From Panax quinquefolius (taxonomy: Eukaryota > Streptophyta > Magnoliopsida > Apiales > Araliaceae): DNA of 64,000 nt. Made by a program: the position numbers and the translations under genes. The notes beneath the pieces were generated by a model. That model was not told where the DNA came from and made no database searches. It saw only the letters and a list, made by a program, of their open reading frames with translations. This document shows positions 47,721 to 60,820 of this stretch, one piece after another (positions within the stretch are counted from its first letter, which is position 1; every line of letters starts with the position of its first letter). The DNA lies in the NCBI GenBank assembly GCA_020205615.1, contig CM035164.1:125839537-125903536 (forward strand). The letters run 5' to 3'.

Positions 47721-48890
47721 TGAATAGCTTCGTGGTTTATGATGAAAGTCATAATAAAAGCATTGGACTAATGAAAATCATGGGTATTCGTGGTATTAGT
47801 AAATTTATGATGAGTTATGTTGGTTAGTATGTAAAAAACATGAAAGTTTCTTAAAAATCACAAAGAGTTGAAAATCGATTTTGGTGAAAAGCGTAATATG
47901 AAATTCAATAGACCATATCTCCTATTATATTTTGAATTTTTGAGTGTGGTCAAGTCCTAGAGTTAGATCTATGAGTTACCTAACTAATCCAAGTGGAATT
48001 ACTGGAAAAGGTGTTGTAAATTTTGTGTGGACTAATTTTAGCAAAGGAGGCCAAAGCTGTAAATTTCAAAAATGCTACTGCCTTGAAACTTTAAGGGACT
48101 GTTTTTGACCACTTAAATTATGAGAAAAATTCTGGCCTTTTGGGACATGAAAGTATATGGTATAAAGTACCTCCTGTCCAAAAATGAGCTCATTCTCGAC
48201 TTAAAATGAGCAAGTTATGACTATTTCAATATTTAGGTTTTTCCGATTTAAAAACGCTATAACCGAGAGTTCTATAACTCAGATGACCATGAAATTTAAA
48301 CTAGAAGCTCACGTTAACATGTGTAAGGTCCTGCCAAGATTTGGGAATTTTGGAGTTAAACTTGAGGTAGCTAATTTCTTAAGGAATTAATTATAAATTG
48401 ATTTTTAAAAATAGTAAATGAATTTTAAAAATTCCGAGAAAAATATATTTTCATTATGGGACTATATTATGCTAAATCCCAGAAAAAGAAATTTTTGGGA
48501 CTGATTTGGTATTTTCATGAAAATAGTTTAGTTACTGAACATATGGGTTAAATATGTTATGTGAAGTAACAAAGTTGAAAATAGGATTTTATGGCTAGAG
48601 AATCCTATATAGAGTATATGCATATTTTTTGATGAGGATTTGATAATTGGTGATGATATTTTATGAGTATGGCATTTTGAATGATTAAATGCATTATATG
48701 GTAAAGCGTAAACAATTGAGAAAAATTGTTTATAAATTTAAGAAGTGATTAAAATATTGTTATAATATTAATGTTATTAGATTATGAGATTATTAAGTGA
48801 TTGATAACATGGGGATATTCTTGAATCTCGGATAAATTATATTATAAATGTTTAATATTTATCCTTTATCTCATTTGATTGATTCTTTAT
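47721..48890. other. Non-coding internal filler of element C
   Basis: No ORF with known content; unlike anything in elements A or B. It replaces the place where RT, RNase H and integrase should be. Confidence 0.55.
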
Positions 48891-50090
48891 ATCATTATCC
48901 TCATGTTTATATTATGTTGAAAGTCATCTACATGGCTCAGAAGTGCATAGATGGACTTGGTATGATTATGACCGAGGATTGTTCGGTATAATCATAACTG
49001 TAATTGAAAACACAATTATCTTTGGTAGTAGTGCATGGATAATTTGTGGTCGTGATATATTAATGAATACACAAATTATCTTTGGTAGTAGTCATGGATA
49101 ATTTGTGGTCGTGATACTAATGAATACACAATTATCTTTGGTAGTAGTGCATGGATAATTTGTGGTCGTGATACTAATGAATACACAATTATCTTTGGTA
49201 GTAGTGCATGGATAATTTGTGGTCGTGATACTAATGAATACACAATTATCTTTGGTAGTAGTGCATGGATAATTTGTGGTCGTGATACTAATGAATACAC
49301 GATTATCTTTGGTAGTAGTGCATGGATAATTGTGGTCGTGATACTAATGAATACACAATTATCTTTGGTAGTAGTGCATGGATAATTTGTGGTCGTGATA
49401 TTAATGAATACACAATTATCTTTGGTAGTAGTGCATGGATAATTTGTGGTCGTGATACTTAATGAAAACACAATTATCTTTGGTAGTAGTGCATGGATAA
49501 TTTGTGGTCGTGATACTAATGAATACACAATTATCTTTGGTCGTAGTGCATGGATAATTTGTGGTCGTGATACTAATGAATACACGATTATCTTTGGTAG
49601 TAGTGCATGGATAATTGTGGTCGTGATACTAATGAATACACAATTATCTTTGGTAGTAGTGTACATGGATAATTTGTGGTCGTGATACTAATGAATACAC
49701 AATTATCTTTGGTAGTAGTGCATGGATAATTCGTGGTCGTGATACTTAATGAATATCCTCGCCCAGTAGTGCGGGGATGATTCGATGATATGGATTAATT
49801 ATTGAGTCGTGAGTCTCAAAGAATGAAATATTAATTCATGGATGTGGTAAAAGTCATCTTTGGTAGTAGTGCATTGATAGACTTGGTATGATTATGACCA
49901 CGGATTATTCGGTATAATCATGATCAGATTGAAAACACGAATATCCTTGGCGATGAGTCATGGATAATTCGTGGTCGTGATACTATTAAGCTAAGTCTCG
50001 ATATTATTGGTTTTACAGCTTATATATCTTTGGCTGTGAGCAAAGATGAATTGTTAATGAATATCTTTGGTGGGATTGCAAAGATGAACT
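48890..50090 (+). repeat. LTR-derived segment with a 57-bp tandem array (49004-49750)
   Basis: The flanks (tcatgtttatattatgttgaaagtc, tagatggacttggtatgatt) match the R/U5 part of the LTR (about 3495-3560). Inside, about 13 head-to-tail copies of a 57-bp unit (aatacacaattatctttggt, agtagtgcatggataatttg, tggtcgtgatactaatg) match a single occurrence in the B LTR near 11160-11225. So an LTR piece was duplicated into the interior and one of its units amplified. Confidence 0.88.
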
Positions 50091-50177
50091 TAATATTTTC
50101 AACGATAAAGGTATTAAAGGTATCCTCACCTCTTTATCATATCAGTACGTTACCCTAATTTCGAGGCGAAATTCCAT

Positions 50178-50190
50178 AAGGAGGGGAGAT
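50178..50190 (+). promoter_or_regulatory. Polypurine tract of element C
   Basis: aaggaggggagat directly before the 3' LTR. Confidence 0.8.
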
Positions 50191-52601
50191 TGTGAGACCC
50201 CATTTTATCAATAAAGATTTAAATTTTGTTGAAATAATTTTTAATATTATGGTGTGAATTTAAGATAATATTATAGTTGTGGGTAGTATTTATAAATTTT
50301 GCAAAGTATGCAAGTGGTTATATTATATTCGATTGGTTCGGGAATATTCGGTTTAGCGGGGAATATTCGCATAACTACTCAATCATTGGTGGACCCTACA
50401 AATGTATTATCGGATTGAAAAACGATAAAAATATTTTATTGAAATAACGGCGGAAGTTTTACTGTAGTTCTTTGTTGAACTACTCTAGGTAAAAGTAAAA
50501 AGTATATGTCGTGTGGTTGCATAAGAAAGACACCAGTATTGATTATTAATGCTTATGTGAGAAGTCACTCATTTGATTCCATTATTGTCGATTAATAATA
50601 TGAATTATTATAACGATAATGACGTTTTGTTTTATTCAGTATTATTAACGTAATAAAATGAAACATCTTTTATATAAAATAGAATACTTTATTAAAGTTA
50701 TTCTATAAATAGAATATATTATATTTTATTATGCATAGTGTTGCATAGTGTTTTTGCATAAGTGTTTTTGCATAGTGTTTTTGTAGTAAAAATGTTTTTA
50801 TATAAATAGAATATATTATATTTTATTTAAAAGATTTTTCTTTAAATATGGACCGTCGATTAAAGTAAATCAATCTGGACCGCTTCATGGATTAGTTCTT
50901 ATGCATTCCATTTTCCTATAAATAGAAGCTCATTCCTTTATTATTTTCTTACGAATTCATTGAACTCTCTAGAGAGAAAATTATAGAAAGAAGCTTATAG
51001 AGAGAAAATTATAGAAAGAAGAAGAGTATTCTCGCTACTTCACTACTTCTATATTCGGTTCTTTTTTACGGTAAGGTGTTATTCTTTCTTCTTGAAGAGA
51101 ACTTACATTATTCCATTCATTATTATTACATTGAATAACTTTGTAAAAGTGGCATACCTATATACATAACTTCATATACGCCAGCATACCCTATACTTGG
51201 TGAAATCCTTATGTTATTCCATTGCTTATTATTACATTGGAATAACTTTGTATACGCTTAATTTACCCTATACTTGGTGACATTCTTCTATTATTACATT
51301 TGGAACATCCTGTCTCATGCATGTTTTACACGGACTGGTTCCGCTTTTTATTATTCATTGGAACATCACATGCGTGTGTTTTACACCGGACTGGTTCCGC
51401 TCTTTATCATTCTCATTGGAATATCCTATCTGTGTTTTACAATCGATCCGTTCCCATCTTTATTATTCTCATTGGAACATCCTGCTTGTGAATTTCACGA
51501 CCGACCGTTCCGTTATTATTATTCTGTTGGAATAACTTTTGCATCATGATATCGCATGCGTGGTGATTTCTTTTGTTATTCCATTCTTTATTATACCCAA
51601 ATGGTTAAAACTTTGACTTCTATACTCCATGAAATTAGTAGAATATCCTTGATATTTCGCGTTTCATCCAAAGATATCTTTTCATGGAAATATTCTTCCG
51701 ATCATTCTTGAATTTTACTCTACTGAAAACAAAGATTATGTTGACAATTTGGACGTTAATAATTCATGGATTAAATAATTCTTGAACTTGTTTTATTGAA
51801 TTATTATGTCATTGTCATCATCCTCATGTTATATTATGTTATCTTTGGCTTACGTGCATAGATGAACTTAGTATGATTATGACCAGGGATCATTCGGTAT
51901 AATCATGACTTGATATAAATGATGTGATAAAAGTCCTCAGTGGCCTGTAATGCAGTGATGGATAGTTTTTGGTATGATTATGACCAGGGGTGATTCGGTA
52001 TAGTCATGACCATTGATAATTTGATGAAAATCCTTGGCCAGTAATACGGGATGATTAGATGTGGTGGTTTATTTATTAAAATTTGAGTCTCAAATGATAA
52101 AAATTGATGAAAACCTTTTAAAACCTAAAAGATAGTAGACTTTATTCTCTACTTGACTCTTTTAATGGATTGCTTATTCACCGCAGATTAAACCGGTTTG
52201 TCTATTGTATTTTATCGGTTTAACATCATTTGAAGGCTAATGATAATTTATTCGCATTATCTTAGTCATAATATTTCTTCTTTGGGCTAGTTGAGCTCAC
52301 CCTTTTCTTTCACCGTTCTCTTGAAATGAGAACATAACTGGACGAAGTCGAGGGAAACGAAGTAATGGTCCAGAGGATAGCATTAGTAGTCCTCACTATT
52401 CTGTGAAATAGTGTGATAATAGTTGTAATGAGGACTCCTTTTGAGTTTGTATAATATCTAGTAGACAATATTTGTATTCAAACTCACAGTTTATGTCGTA
52501 TTGTACACAACAGTTATATTAGTAAGTTGTATTTGAATTTATGTACCATGTAAGTGGCGACCCAAGATGGGTGACGTATACCTAATTTTGGGGGCGTCAC
52601 A
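50191..52601 (+). repeat. 3' LTR of element C
   Basis: TGTGAGACCCC to ggggcgtcaca, about 2.4 kb, TATA near 50918. Closely matches 43642-46059. Confidence 0.9.
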
Positions 52602-52950
52602 CAAATTATTCTACAAATATTTTATAATTGTTAATGGCTAATGTGACATACTCTACCTCAGCATATTGATCAACAAATTGCTTCAATTTAGTCTGCGGCC
52701 CCACCCAATATGTTGAGTTGGAGTATGACACATCAACAGTTTGTAAAAATTTAAGAGTGTAAATAAGTTATAAGTATAGTAAAGTGTCAATCTAATAAGT
52801 TAACATTTTGGATAAGGAGGTGACTCAACATAGTTGTAGAAATATTTGGGAAATGATGAATTCAAGACTTTGAAAAGAGTAATAGTACATACACAAACTA
52901 TTCTATAAATATTTTACAAATTGTTAATTGCTAATGTGACATACTCCACC
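52602..52950. repeat. 293-bp tandem repeat, middle part of the array
   Basis: Continues the unit cut at 43641, then starts the next; cut again by element D after the TSD ccacc (52946-52950). The hairpin element of the unit (ctcagcatatt ... aatatgctgag) starts near 52656. Confidence 0.88.
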
Positions 52951-55900
52951 TGTAAGACCTCGAATTTTATGAAATAAAAGTATTAAATTTTTCTATTTAG
53001 TAAATGGTTAAATTGATAAAAGGTGAAAGTTAAGGGTGATATATGTAAATTTTTTAAATACGCAAGTGGTTATAAAATACTCATTGTTGTCGGAGAATAT
53101 TCGTTTGGTCGTGGAATATTCTTACCGCTTGAGAATATTAAATGCGTGGTATGCGCACCTTGTGTGGGCCCATAATGGAAAGCGATTGGATGAAGAAAAT
53201 GACAAGTATAAGTTGTTTATAAATAACGGTGTAGTTATTACTGATAATCTTTGTTGGAATACCGGTGGTTAAAACACGATGTCTGGCGTTGTTTCACAAG
53301 AAGACACGATATTGCACCAATTATTGATTCTTACGTAAGAAGGCACTACTCAATAATTGTTACGATGAATTACCGCTTCGATATTTTATTGATTCAATAA
53401 TTATTGCGTTGATATTTTATATTATTGTTGTTTTAATAATTGTCACTACTGCGATATTTTCCATTATCGAAGCAATAATTCATATTATCCTAATAATTTT
53501 ATTAGATAATATTATTGGCAATGTCTAGAAAGTTACGTCAAGGAGAGGTTTGGTCACCTAATTGCTTGCGCCGAAGAGAAAAAATTCTTATTGGAAAGCC
53601 CTCTTTCTTTAGGAACGCCTGGTTGTTATTTATTGTGATTCTATAATATTATTTGTGAATAATTAATTATTGATTTATATGATAAGAAAAATATTCATTT
53701 TATATGGATATAGATGGAGAATTTTTTTAAAGTGACAATTGTTGAAAATCGATATTTTATCTTTTTGATAAAATAATATTTTATTATATTATTATAATAT
53801 AATAATGGTGATATTTTTACAATGAATGTGGGATATATGAGTATATGAGGAGGAAGAGTATTTTGTTGCATTAAATGATTAACACATGTTTTGTGTGTCG
53901 GTTGGACCCTATTTCTTGGTCGAAATTTGATTATAGCACAGAAAATCGTCTGTTTGTGGATTTCTGGTCAATTTACATTTGAATTTGGAAAAACTTTCCT
54001 CTGCAAAGTTGTAGAGAATTGAATTTTTTATAAAAAATCGCGAGATTCGAATTTTTCTGACAAAAGGGCTATTTATTATGAATTATTGAAGTTCCGGATT
54101 AATTAATTATTATTATTTGGAATTTTAAAGTAATTAATTGAGAAAAACATTTTTGTGGTTGTTATTAAGGGATGGCTGATGTCTAGACTATATTGGTGTG
54201 CGTAGAGAATTTAAAAATAAATAAATTATTATTTTATTAAATTTTCTGCTTTGGTGTTCTAAGCAATTTCCTATAAATAGGTGTTTAGGTTAGAATTGAA
54301 AATCACACCAGAAACTGAAGTTTTCTCTCTATTTCTCTCTCTATATTATCGAGTGTATTCTTGTGAGTATTTTGATATCTTGAGTGTTGTTATACTGATG
54401 TGCAAGTTCGTTTCGTTATTATTCCAAATCAATCTTTTATTCTTTTGAGGTAAGGGATAGTAAGGGATTTTAAGGGATTGAAAGGGATGTTATTTTCTTC
54501 GTAAGTGATATTATTTCTTCAATATCATTATGTTGAAATATTGGTTTGAACTTTTTATCAAATTTAGAACTTTTTCATGTCGGGGTTACTATTCACGAGT
54601 TACTATTCACGAGTTACGATTCATGAGTTTCTTTTTCTAACCAAATTATAGTTGATTTATGAATATTACTCTTGAGAGATTAAAACTATGTATTGATTAT
54701 ATTGATTTTATTATCATATATAACATTTTTATAACCACGATGTTGAAATTCTCTTTCACCGAGTGTAAAGATGGGTAGATTATTGGTATCTTTCATGGTA
54801 GGGTTCTCTTTTTTGGCGATGAAAGAAAAGTTGAATTGTATTTGGTATGATCATGACCATTGAATTTATAATTGAATATCTTTAGCTTAAGTGCAAAGGT
54901 GAATTGATCAACATGGTTATAATTATTGTTTATATAAATTCAAATGATTATATATTTCTTTGAGATATTAATATATTTGACATGTAGTGCAAATATGAAT
55001 CGTTGAGGAATATCTTTGGTCTCAGAGTGCAAAGATTAATTGTTGATGAATATCTTTGGCCGTGAAGTGCAAAAGATGACATGTTGTTGAATATCTTTGA
55101 CCAAGTGGTGCAAAGATAAATGTTGATGAATATCTTTGGCCCGTAGTGCAAAGATGAATTTATTAGTATGATTATGAACAGGAACTGTGATTTGGTATAA
55201 CCATGATCTTTGATAAAGACATGTGGTATAACCACGTTTGGTCGTGAAATATTCTTGTTGTCGGGAATATTAAATGCGACGCCAGTAGCGATCATTTAGG
55301 GCCCATAATGTAATAACTCGCTGTCGGAAGAAGAAGAAAACGACAATTTTGAGTTTTTATAAATAACTTGGCGTAGTTATTCTGCTTAACACACGCTGTT
55401 GGAATACCCGTGGTTAAAATACAATAATACGCGTGGATGCACGGTATTGATGAATTATTGATCCTTACGTGAAGGCCTTTACTCAATAATTATTACGATG
55501 AATTCTTGCTCAATATTTTATTTTATTGATTCAATAATTGCTGCGTTGATATTTTATATTATTGTTGTTTCAATAATTGTCATCGCACAAGATTTTCCAT
55601 TATCGGATCAATAATTCATATTATTTGAATAATATTATTAGATAGCATTATTGACAATGTCTAGAAAGTTACATCAAGGATAGGTTTGGTCACCTAATTA
55701 ATTGGCCCAATAAAGAGAAATTCTTATTGAAAGCCCCTCTTTCCAGAACGATGCGGTTGTCATAAATGTGATTACGTAATATTATTTGTAAATAATTAAT
55801 TATTGATTCATATGATAAGGAAATATTTATTTTATGTGGATATAAATGTTGGATATATTTATTGTGGTTAAAAATGAAGGAGTTAATGTTGAGGTGTTTT

Positions 55901-57838
55901 ATCAAGATTTTTGTTGAATGAAGGTATAAAAAATTAAACCAAAGTTTTTTAAGATATATTGTGTGAGTTATAATTTTTAATCCGACCGTTGGATCGTTGT
56001 AATTTTTGGATATGTTATACATATATAAGTTAAGTATATGTCCACAAATTTTGAACCGTTAAAATGAACGTATGATTTGTTATGAATTTTAAGAGGTGGT
56101 GATTCGAAATTAGGTTTATAAATGATTTTGGTGGAAAATTCAAGAATTGAGTGGGCCCCACTTGTGGTTGGTGAAGAAATGTGCTGAATTTATTTCAAAT
56201 GTGGTGAGTGGGAATAAGTAGCGAGTAAAAGCCATCGTGTTCAGCAGTCAAGTCTGCTAACATTTTCCTATAAATAGAGGGCTAAGTTAGAATTAAAAAT
56301 CACACCAGAAACATAAGTTTTCTCTCTTTCTCTCTCTAGATTATTGAGTGTATTTTGTGAGTATTTAGATACTTTGTGAGTTTCTATTCATCAATGCAAG
56401 TTTCCTTGACCTTATCTTCGATATTCCATCGTAAGATCTTGATATTTTGAGGTAAGGGATGTTATTTTCTTCATATATGATATTATTTCTTCAATATCAT
56501 TATGCCGAAGTATTGATCTGAATTTTTATCAAATTTAAAACTTTTTGTGTTGGGGTTACTATTCACGTATACGGCACTATTCACGAATACGACACTATTC
56601 ACCGAAAAATAAAATTTTCTTCTTTTTGTCCAAGATGTCTATTATGGTTACTATCTTTGATTGTATCCATGTTTAGATATTTATTTTTGAATTCTGCTTC
56701 AAAATTGGTATTTATGAAGTATTATTGATCTTGGATAAACTGTTATACGAATCCCTACTAATTATCCTTCCATTTCACTGGATTCGTTTTCTTTAAAATA
56801 TTTTTCATCATCCTCAGTCCTAAATGATGATATTACTAAATATCATCGGCCTGTAATACAAAGATAAATGGTTAACTGATGAATATCTTTGGCACGTAGT
56901 GCAAAGATGAACAAGTGTTGAGATGAACATGACCAACTGGTGATACAAATGAATATCTTTGGCCTGTAGTGCAAAGATGAATATTTGATTAAAGATGTAT
57001 ATTGATTGTTGTTACAGGGATAAAATATTGATGATGGACTTTTAAATCTTAGAAGATAGTAGAACTCATTCTCTACTGACTCTTCTAATGGATTCTTCAT
57101 TCCATTGCGATTGTTGATCTAAAACTTGTTGGTTATTATATTTTATCGATTTTCCCACAGAAAGACTAACGATAATTTGTTGTATATTATCTTAGTCATA
57201 ATATTCTTCTTGGGCTAGTTGAGCTCACCCTTTTCCTTTTTTGTTCCATTTTCTCGGAGGTGAGAACATAGGCGAGAACTAGTCGAGGTACGAGTGATGG
57301 TTCTAGAAAGATGTTTTTAGCAGGTCCTCACTATTTTGTAAAATAGTGTTTGAATAATTAACGAGGACTTATTTGAGTGTGGATATTGTCTAGAAGACAA
57401 TATTCGATTTAAACTCACAGTATGTGTTGTCGTATTTTGCACGACAATTGTATTATTGAAGTTGTAGTTTGCTTTCTGTACCATGTATTTGACGACTCAG
57501 AATGGGTGTTGTATACCTATTTTGGGGGCGTAACATGATATCTATCATAACCTAGACGCATGGCCTCCCATGTACGAAGGTTTCATTGAGCACTTCCCAA
57601 AGATTCTAATTTCTAAAACAGTTTTCGACTATACCTTTATGTAAGGTATCATTATGAGGTGCTGTCCATGGTTAGGACATGAGTCACAGTTGATCTATAT
57701 TTGTATTTAAACTCACAGTTTATGTGTTGTCGTATTTTGCATGACAATTATATTAATAAAGTTGTAGTTGTTTCTGTACCATGTATTTGGCGACTCAAAA
57801 TGGATTGGAAGGAATGTACATATTTTGGGGGCGTCACA
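52951..57838 (+). mobile_element. Element D: rearranged LTR retrotransposon remnant with mosaic LTRs
   Basis: Starts TGTAAGACC, ends gggggcgtcaca, and is flanked by exact ccacc duplications (52946-52950 and 57839-57843). Inside: an LTR copy from its start to about 55215, joined to a second copy that begins within U3 (about 55216) and ends at 57533 (ggggcgtaaca); then about 155 bp of PBS-like and internal scrap (57534-57690); then the last 150 bp of an LTR (57691-57838). TATA boxes at 54271 and 56268. No coding domains remain. Probably unequal recombination between LTRs of one or two copies. Confidence 0.8.
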
Positions 57839-58520
57839 CCACCTCAGCATATTGATCAACAAATTACTTCAATTTAGTCTTCGGCCCCACACAATATGCT
57901 GAGGTGGAGTATGACACATCAACAGTTTGTAAAAATTTAAGAGTGTAAATAAGTTATAAGTATAGTAAAGTATCAACCTAATAAGGTAACATTTTGGATA
58001 AGGAGGTGACTCAACATAGTTGTAGAAATATTTTGGAAGTGATGAATTCAAAACTTTGAAAAGAGTAATACTACATACACAAACTATTCTACAAATATTT
58101 TATAAATTGTTAATTGCTAAATTGGCATACTCCACCTCAGCATATTGATCAACAAATTACTTCAATTTAGTCTTCGGCCCCACACAATATGCTGAGATGG
58201 AGTATGACACATCAACAGTTTGTAAAAAATTAAGAGTGTAAATAAGTTATAAGTATAGTAAAGTGTCAACCTAATAAGTTAACATTTTGGATAAGGAGGT
58301 GACTCAACATAGTTGTAGAAATATTTTGGAAGTGATGAATTCAAGGCTTTGAAAAGAGTAATACTACATACACAAACTATTCTACAAATATTTTATAAAT
58401 TATTAATTGCTAATGTGACATACTCTACCTCAGCATATTGATCAACAAATTGTTTCAATTTAGTCTTCGGCCCTACACAATATGCTGAGGTGGAGTATGA
58501 CACATCAACAGTTTGTAAAA
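57839..58520. repeat. 293-bp tandem repeat, last part of the array
   Basis: The motif cctcagcatattgatcaac occurs at about 57842, 58135 and 58428, giving a 293-bp period; with the earlier pieces the uninterrupted array is about four units. Each unit carries an inverted repeat catactccacctcagcatattg / caatatgctgaggtggagtatg (22 bp) around a 40-bp loop. Confidence 0.9.
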
Positions 58521-59550
58521 TAGTTTGTGTCTCTAGCATTATTCTAATATTCAAAGATATATAAAAAATTTATTTGAAATATACAATTTGACATGTTTTT
58601 TAACAAAATAAAATTGTAATCCGGAGGATATATAAAATCTGTTTAAATAAAATAGTATATAAAAGTTAAATTTTGTTTAAAACAGATTTGTTATCAAAAC
58701 TATTTTGGATAAGACTGTTGGCACATCTTTAGGAGCAAAGATAATTTTTGTTACACAAGACTTTTTAAATATTTGAAAAGAACACCAAGTCTTTGTTTGC
58801 TACTGGTAAAGCTTATTTCCAATATTACCGAGTCAAATAAGCCTTTTACAGGTTTTCAAAAACATAACAATGATATATATATATATATATATATATAAAT
58901 TTGAGTCCCTGTATATAAAATCTTTATGAGCAATCTGTAGAATTTATCTCAAACTTTGAATGGCCCAGATGATTTAATGAGTGAACGGGAAATTCAAAAT
59001 CATTTATATTTTATTAGATAGATTAGTAATTGTGTGTGCCTTAAGACACGGCGCAACGAAAAATTTGATTAAAATTTAAAAAAATACTATATTACTTAAA
59101 GACTCTTTGCAATTTAAAATAATATACAAGATATAACAATTATCATAATTCATCACACCATCATAATAATTAATTTTTCTTTAAAAATAGTTATCCAGAA
59201 AAATTTAAACATGTCTACAAAACTTACAATCATTAATAACAATTATCATAATTCACTACATCACCACAATAATAATAATAATTATTATTATTATGATTAT
59301 TGTTGTTGTTGTTATTATTAGTTGATAGCAAATGCAATGCACCTGCTAGTTTGAATAATTGATTTAATAATTTGTTCGATATTCATTTCAAAAAAGAACT
59401 CGAAAAATTCATGTAAATTAGTTGATTTACCGTAATAAAAAATTAAGAGATTTACTTTTATTTCGATATGCACCATTTATTCGACCGATCACCTCATTCA
59501 AAAATGGAACGTTGTGGTGGTGTACAAAAAACCAAACACTAGTAAATCAA
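58521..59550. other. AT-rich intergenic DNA with microsatellites
   Basis: (AT)n at about 58872-58897; (AAT)n(ATT)n(GTT)n at about 59268-59322, partly self-complementary. No gene seen. Confidence 0.6.
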
Positions 59551-59559
59551 TTAAAACAA
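59551..59559. repeat. Pack-MULE 9-bp target-site duplication, left copy
   Basis: ttaaaacaa, identical to 62197-62205. Confidence 0.92.
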
Positions 59560-59735
59560 GACTAAAAGACAAATTGCACCCCAAACTTTATACCATTGTT
59601 GATTTTTGTACCCCAAACCGAAAAAAATATATAAGTACACCCCAAACTTCAATTTACTTAACAAAATGCACACTTTCTTCACTTAACCGGTCAAAAGTGG
59701 TCAAAAGTGATCAGCTAAGGCGGTAATGTTTATAA

Positions 59736-60820
59736 GGAGGGGTGTTCAAGTCTTTTTCTTTTTATCTTCTCCAACATTGACATTAAGTCTTTTCTCTCTC
59801 CTCTATAACCAACTTTCTCTCTTAAACAAACACCCATTTCCTCTCCCCTCTCAATGAACAACAACTACTTGTGAGACTTTCCCCTTTGAAGTACACCTTC
59901 CAAAACACTTGAGCTCATCTTTTTTCCTGTTTCCTCATAAATACCCAATTCACACAATCAAACCACCCATGTAAAATCAACTCAAACTCGGTTAAAGTAA
60001 AAAATAGCCGCACAACCCAGTTCAACCATGGAATCCAAGAGACGAAATTTAACCCTTCCCAGAAATATACCTTCACCAAAGTGGAAATCCCACTTCCAGA
60101 TCAAACTTTCCGCTAAAATCTTCACATGATCCAGTGTCTGGTCCCACAAGACCTGTCTCTGCATCAGCCTCTCCCAGGCAAAATGATGATTCTACTCGCC
60201 ACTGGCCCTAGTGATATGTTGCCGTATCACTAAATCAACAAAAAGCACCAACCCTTACTATTACATTGATAAAAGCATATAGAAACAATCAAGTCCTCCA
60301 AGAACCAAGAACAAGCACATTGTTGCATAATAGAAAGAAATCTAATACATACTCGTATTTTATTCCTGATGATGGAACTACAATGATATCGATGCAATAA
60401 ATTAGGCTTTTCCAACATACAAGACAACAGCCTTGTGATATAAATATAAAGTGTAGCTATAAGAAGTGCCTGTATTTTAATTAAACAGATGATTTTGCTT
60501 GAGCCAGTCAACCCACCTTAATGCACAATTGCTCATTTTTAACCCTGCTGGTGTATTTGCAATAAGCCATCCAAATAAGAGACTAAAAACTGCCATTCAA
60601 GATTGACTTAATGTTTTGGCCGCTCGTGTTTTTGTCAAGCTAGTACCTTGGTCTAGTAACTGTACCAACACCTAATAATGCGAAATTGACTACTTTTTTT
60701 CTCAGGATCGCAGGTTTATTAGAAGCGAAAGAAATCGGCATATATGGTCGCTACAAACATTCTCGATCAATTGATTCTTATGCAGACCATTTTGCCTGGA
60801 ATCAGACAGAAGGTTTGAAA
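59736..60820. other. Unidentified captured DNA inside the Pack-MULE
   Basis: CT-rich stretch 59745-59850, like a 5' UTR. A minus-strand open piece (59982-60164, with WKWDFHFGEGIFLGRVKF) was not recognised. 60200-60680 looks intron-like. These may be parts of the same ARM gene or of a third gene. Confidence 0.45.

Larger units (their letters stand above)
43642..52601 (+). mobile_element. Element C: LTR retrotransposon lacking RT/RH/IN, inserted in the tandem repeat
   Basis: LTRs 43642-46059 and 50191-52601, iMet-type PBS at 46062, polypurine tract at 50178-50190, flanks taaat and caaat (4 of 5). The internal 4.1 kb holds a gag-like acidic ORF, decayed protease traces, and then no recognisable RT, RNase H or integrase. 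Its last 75 bp match the pol-LTR junction of element B, so the pol core was deleted or replaced rather than the end truncated. Confidence 0.88.

Noticed and set aside
49076..49666. 196-codon open frame on the minus strand with repeated ALLPKIIVYSLVSRP blocks
   Set aside because: It is a by-product of the 57-bp array, whose unit is a multiple of three; the frame follows the repeat and has no protein-like features.
49004..49750. CRISPR-like appearance of a regular repeat array
   Set aside because: Copies are head to tail without unique spacers, in a plant LTR element. The same holds for 2320-2520.
55292..56022. Minus-strand frames in element D
   Set aside because: AT-rich LTR sequence, no conserved motif, and the LTR copy at 53080-54000 does not keep them open.
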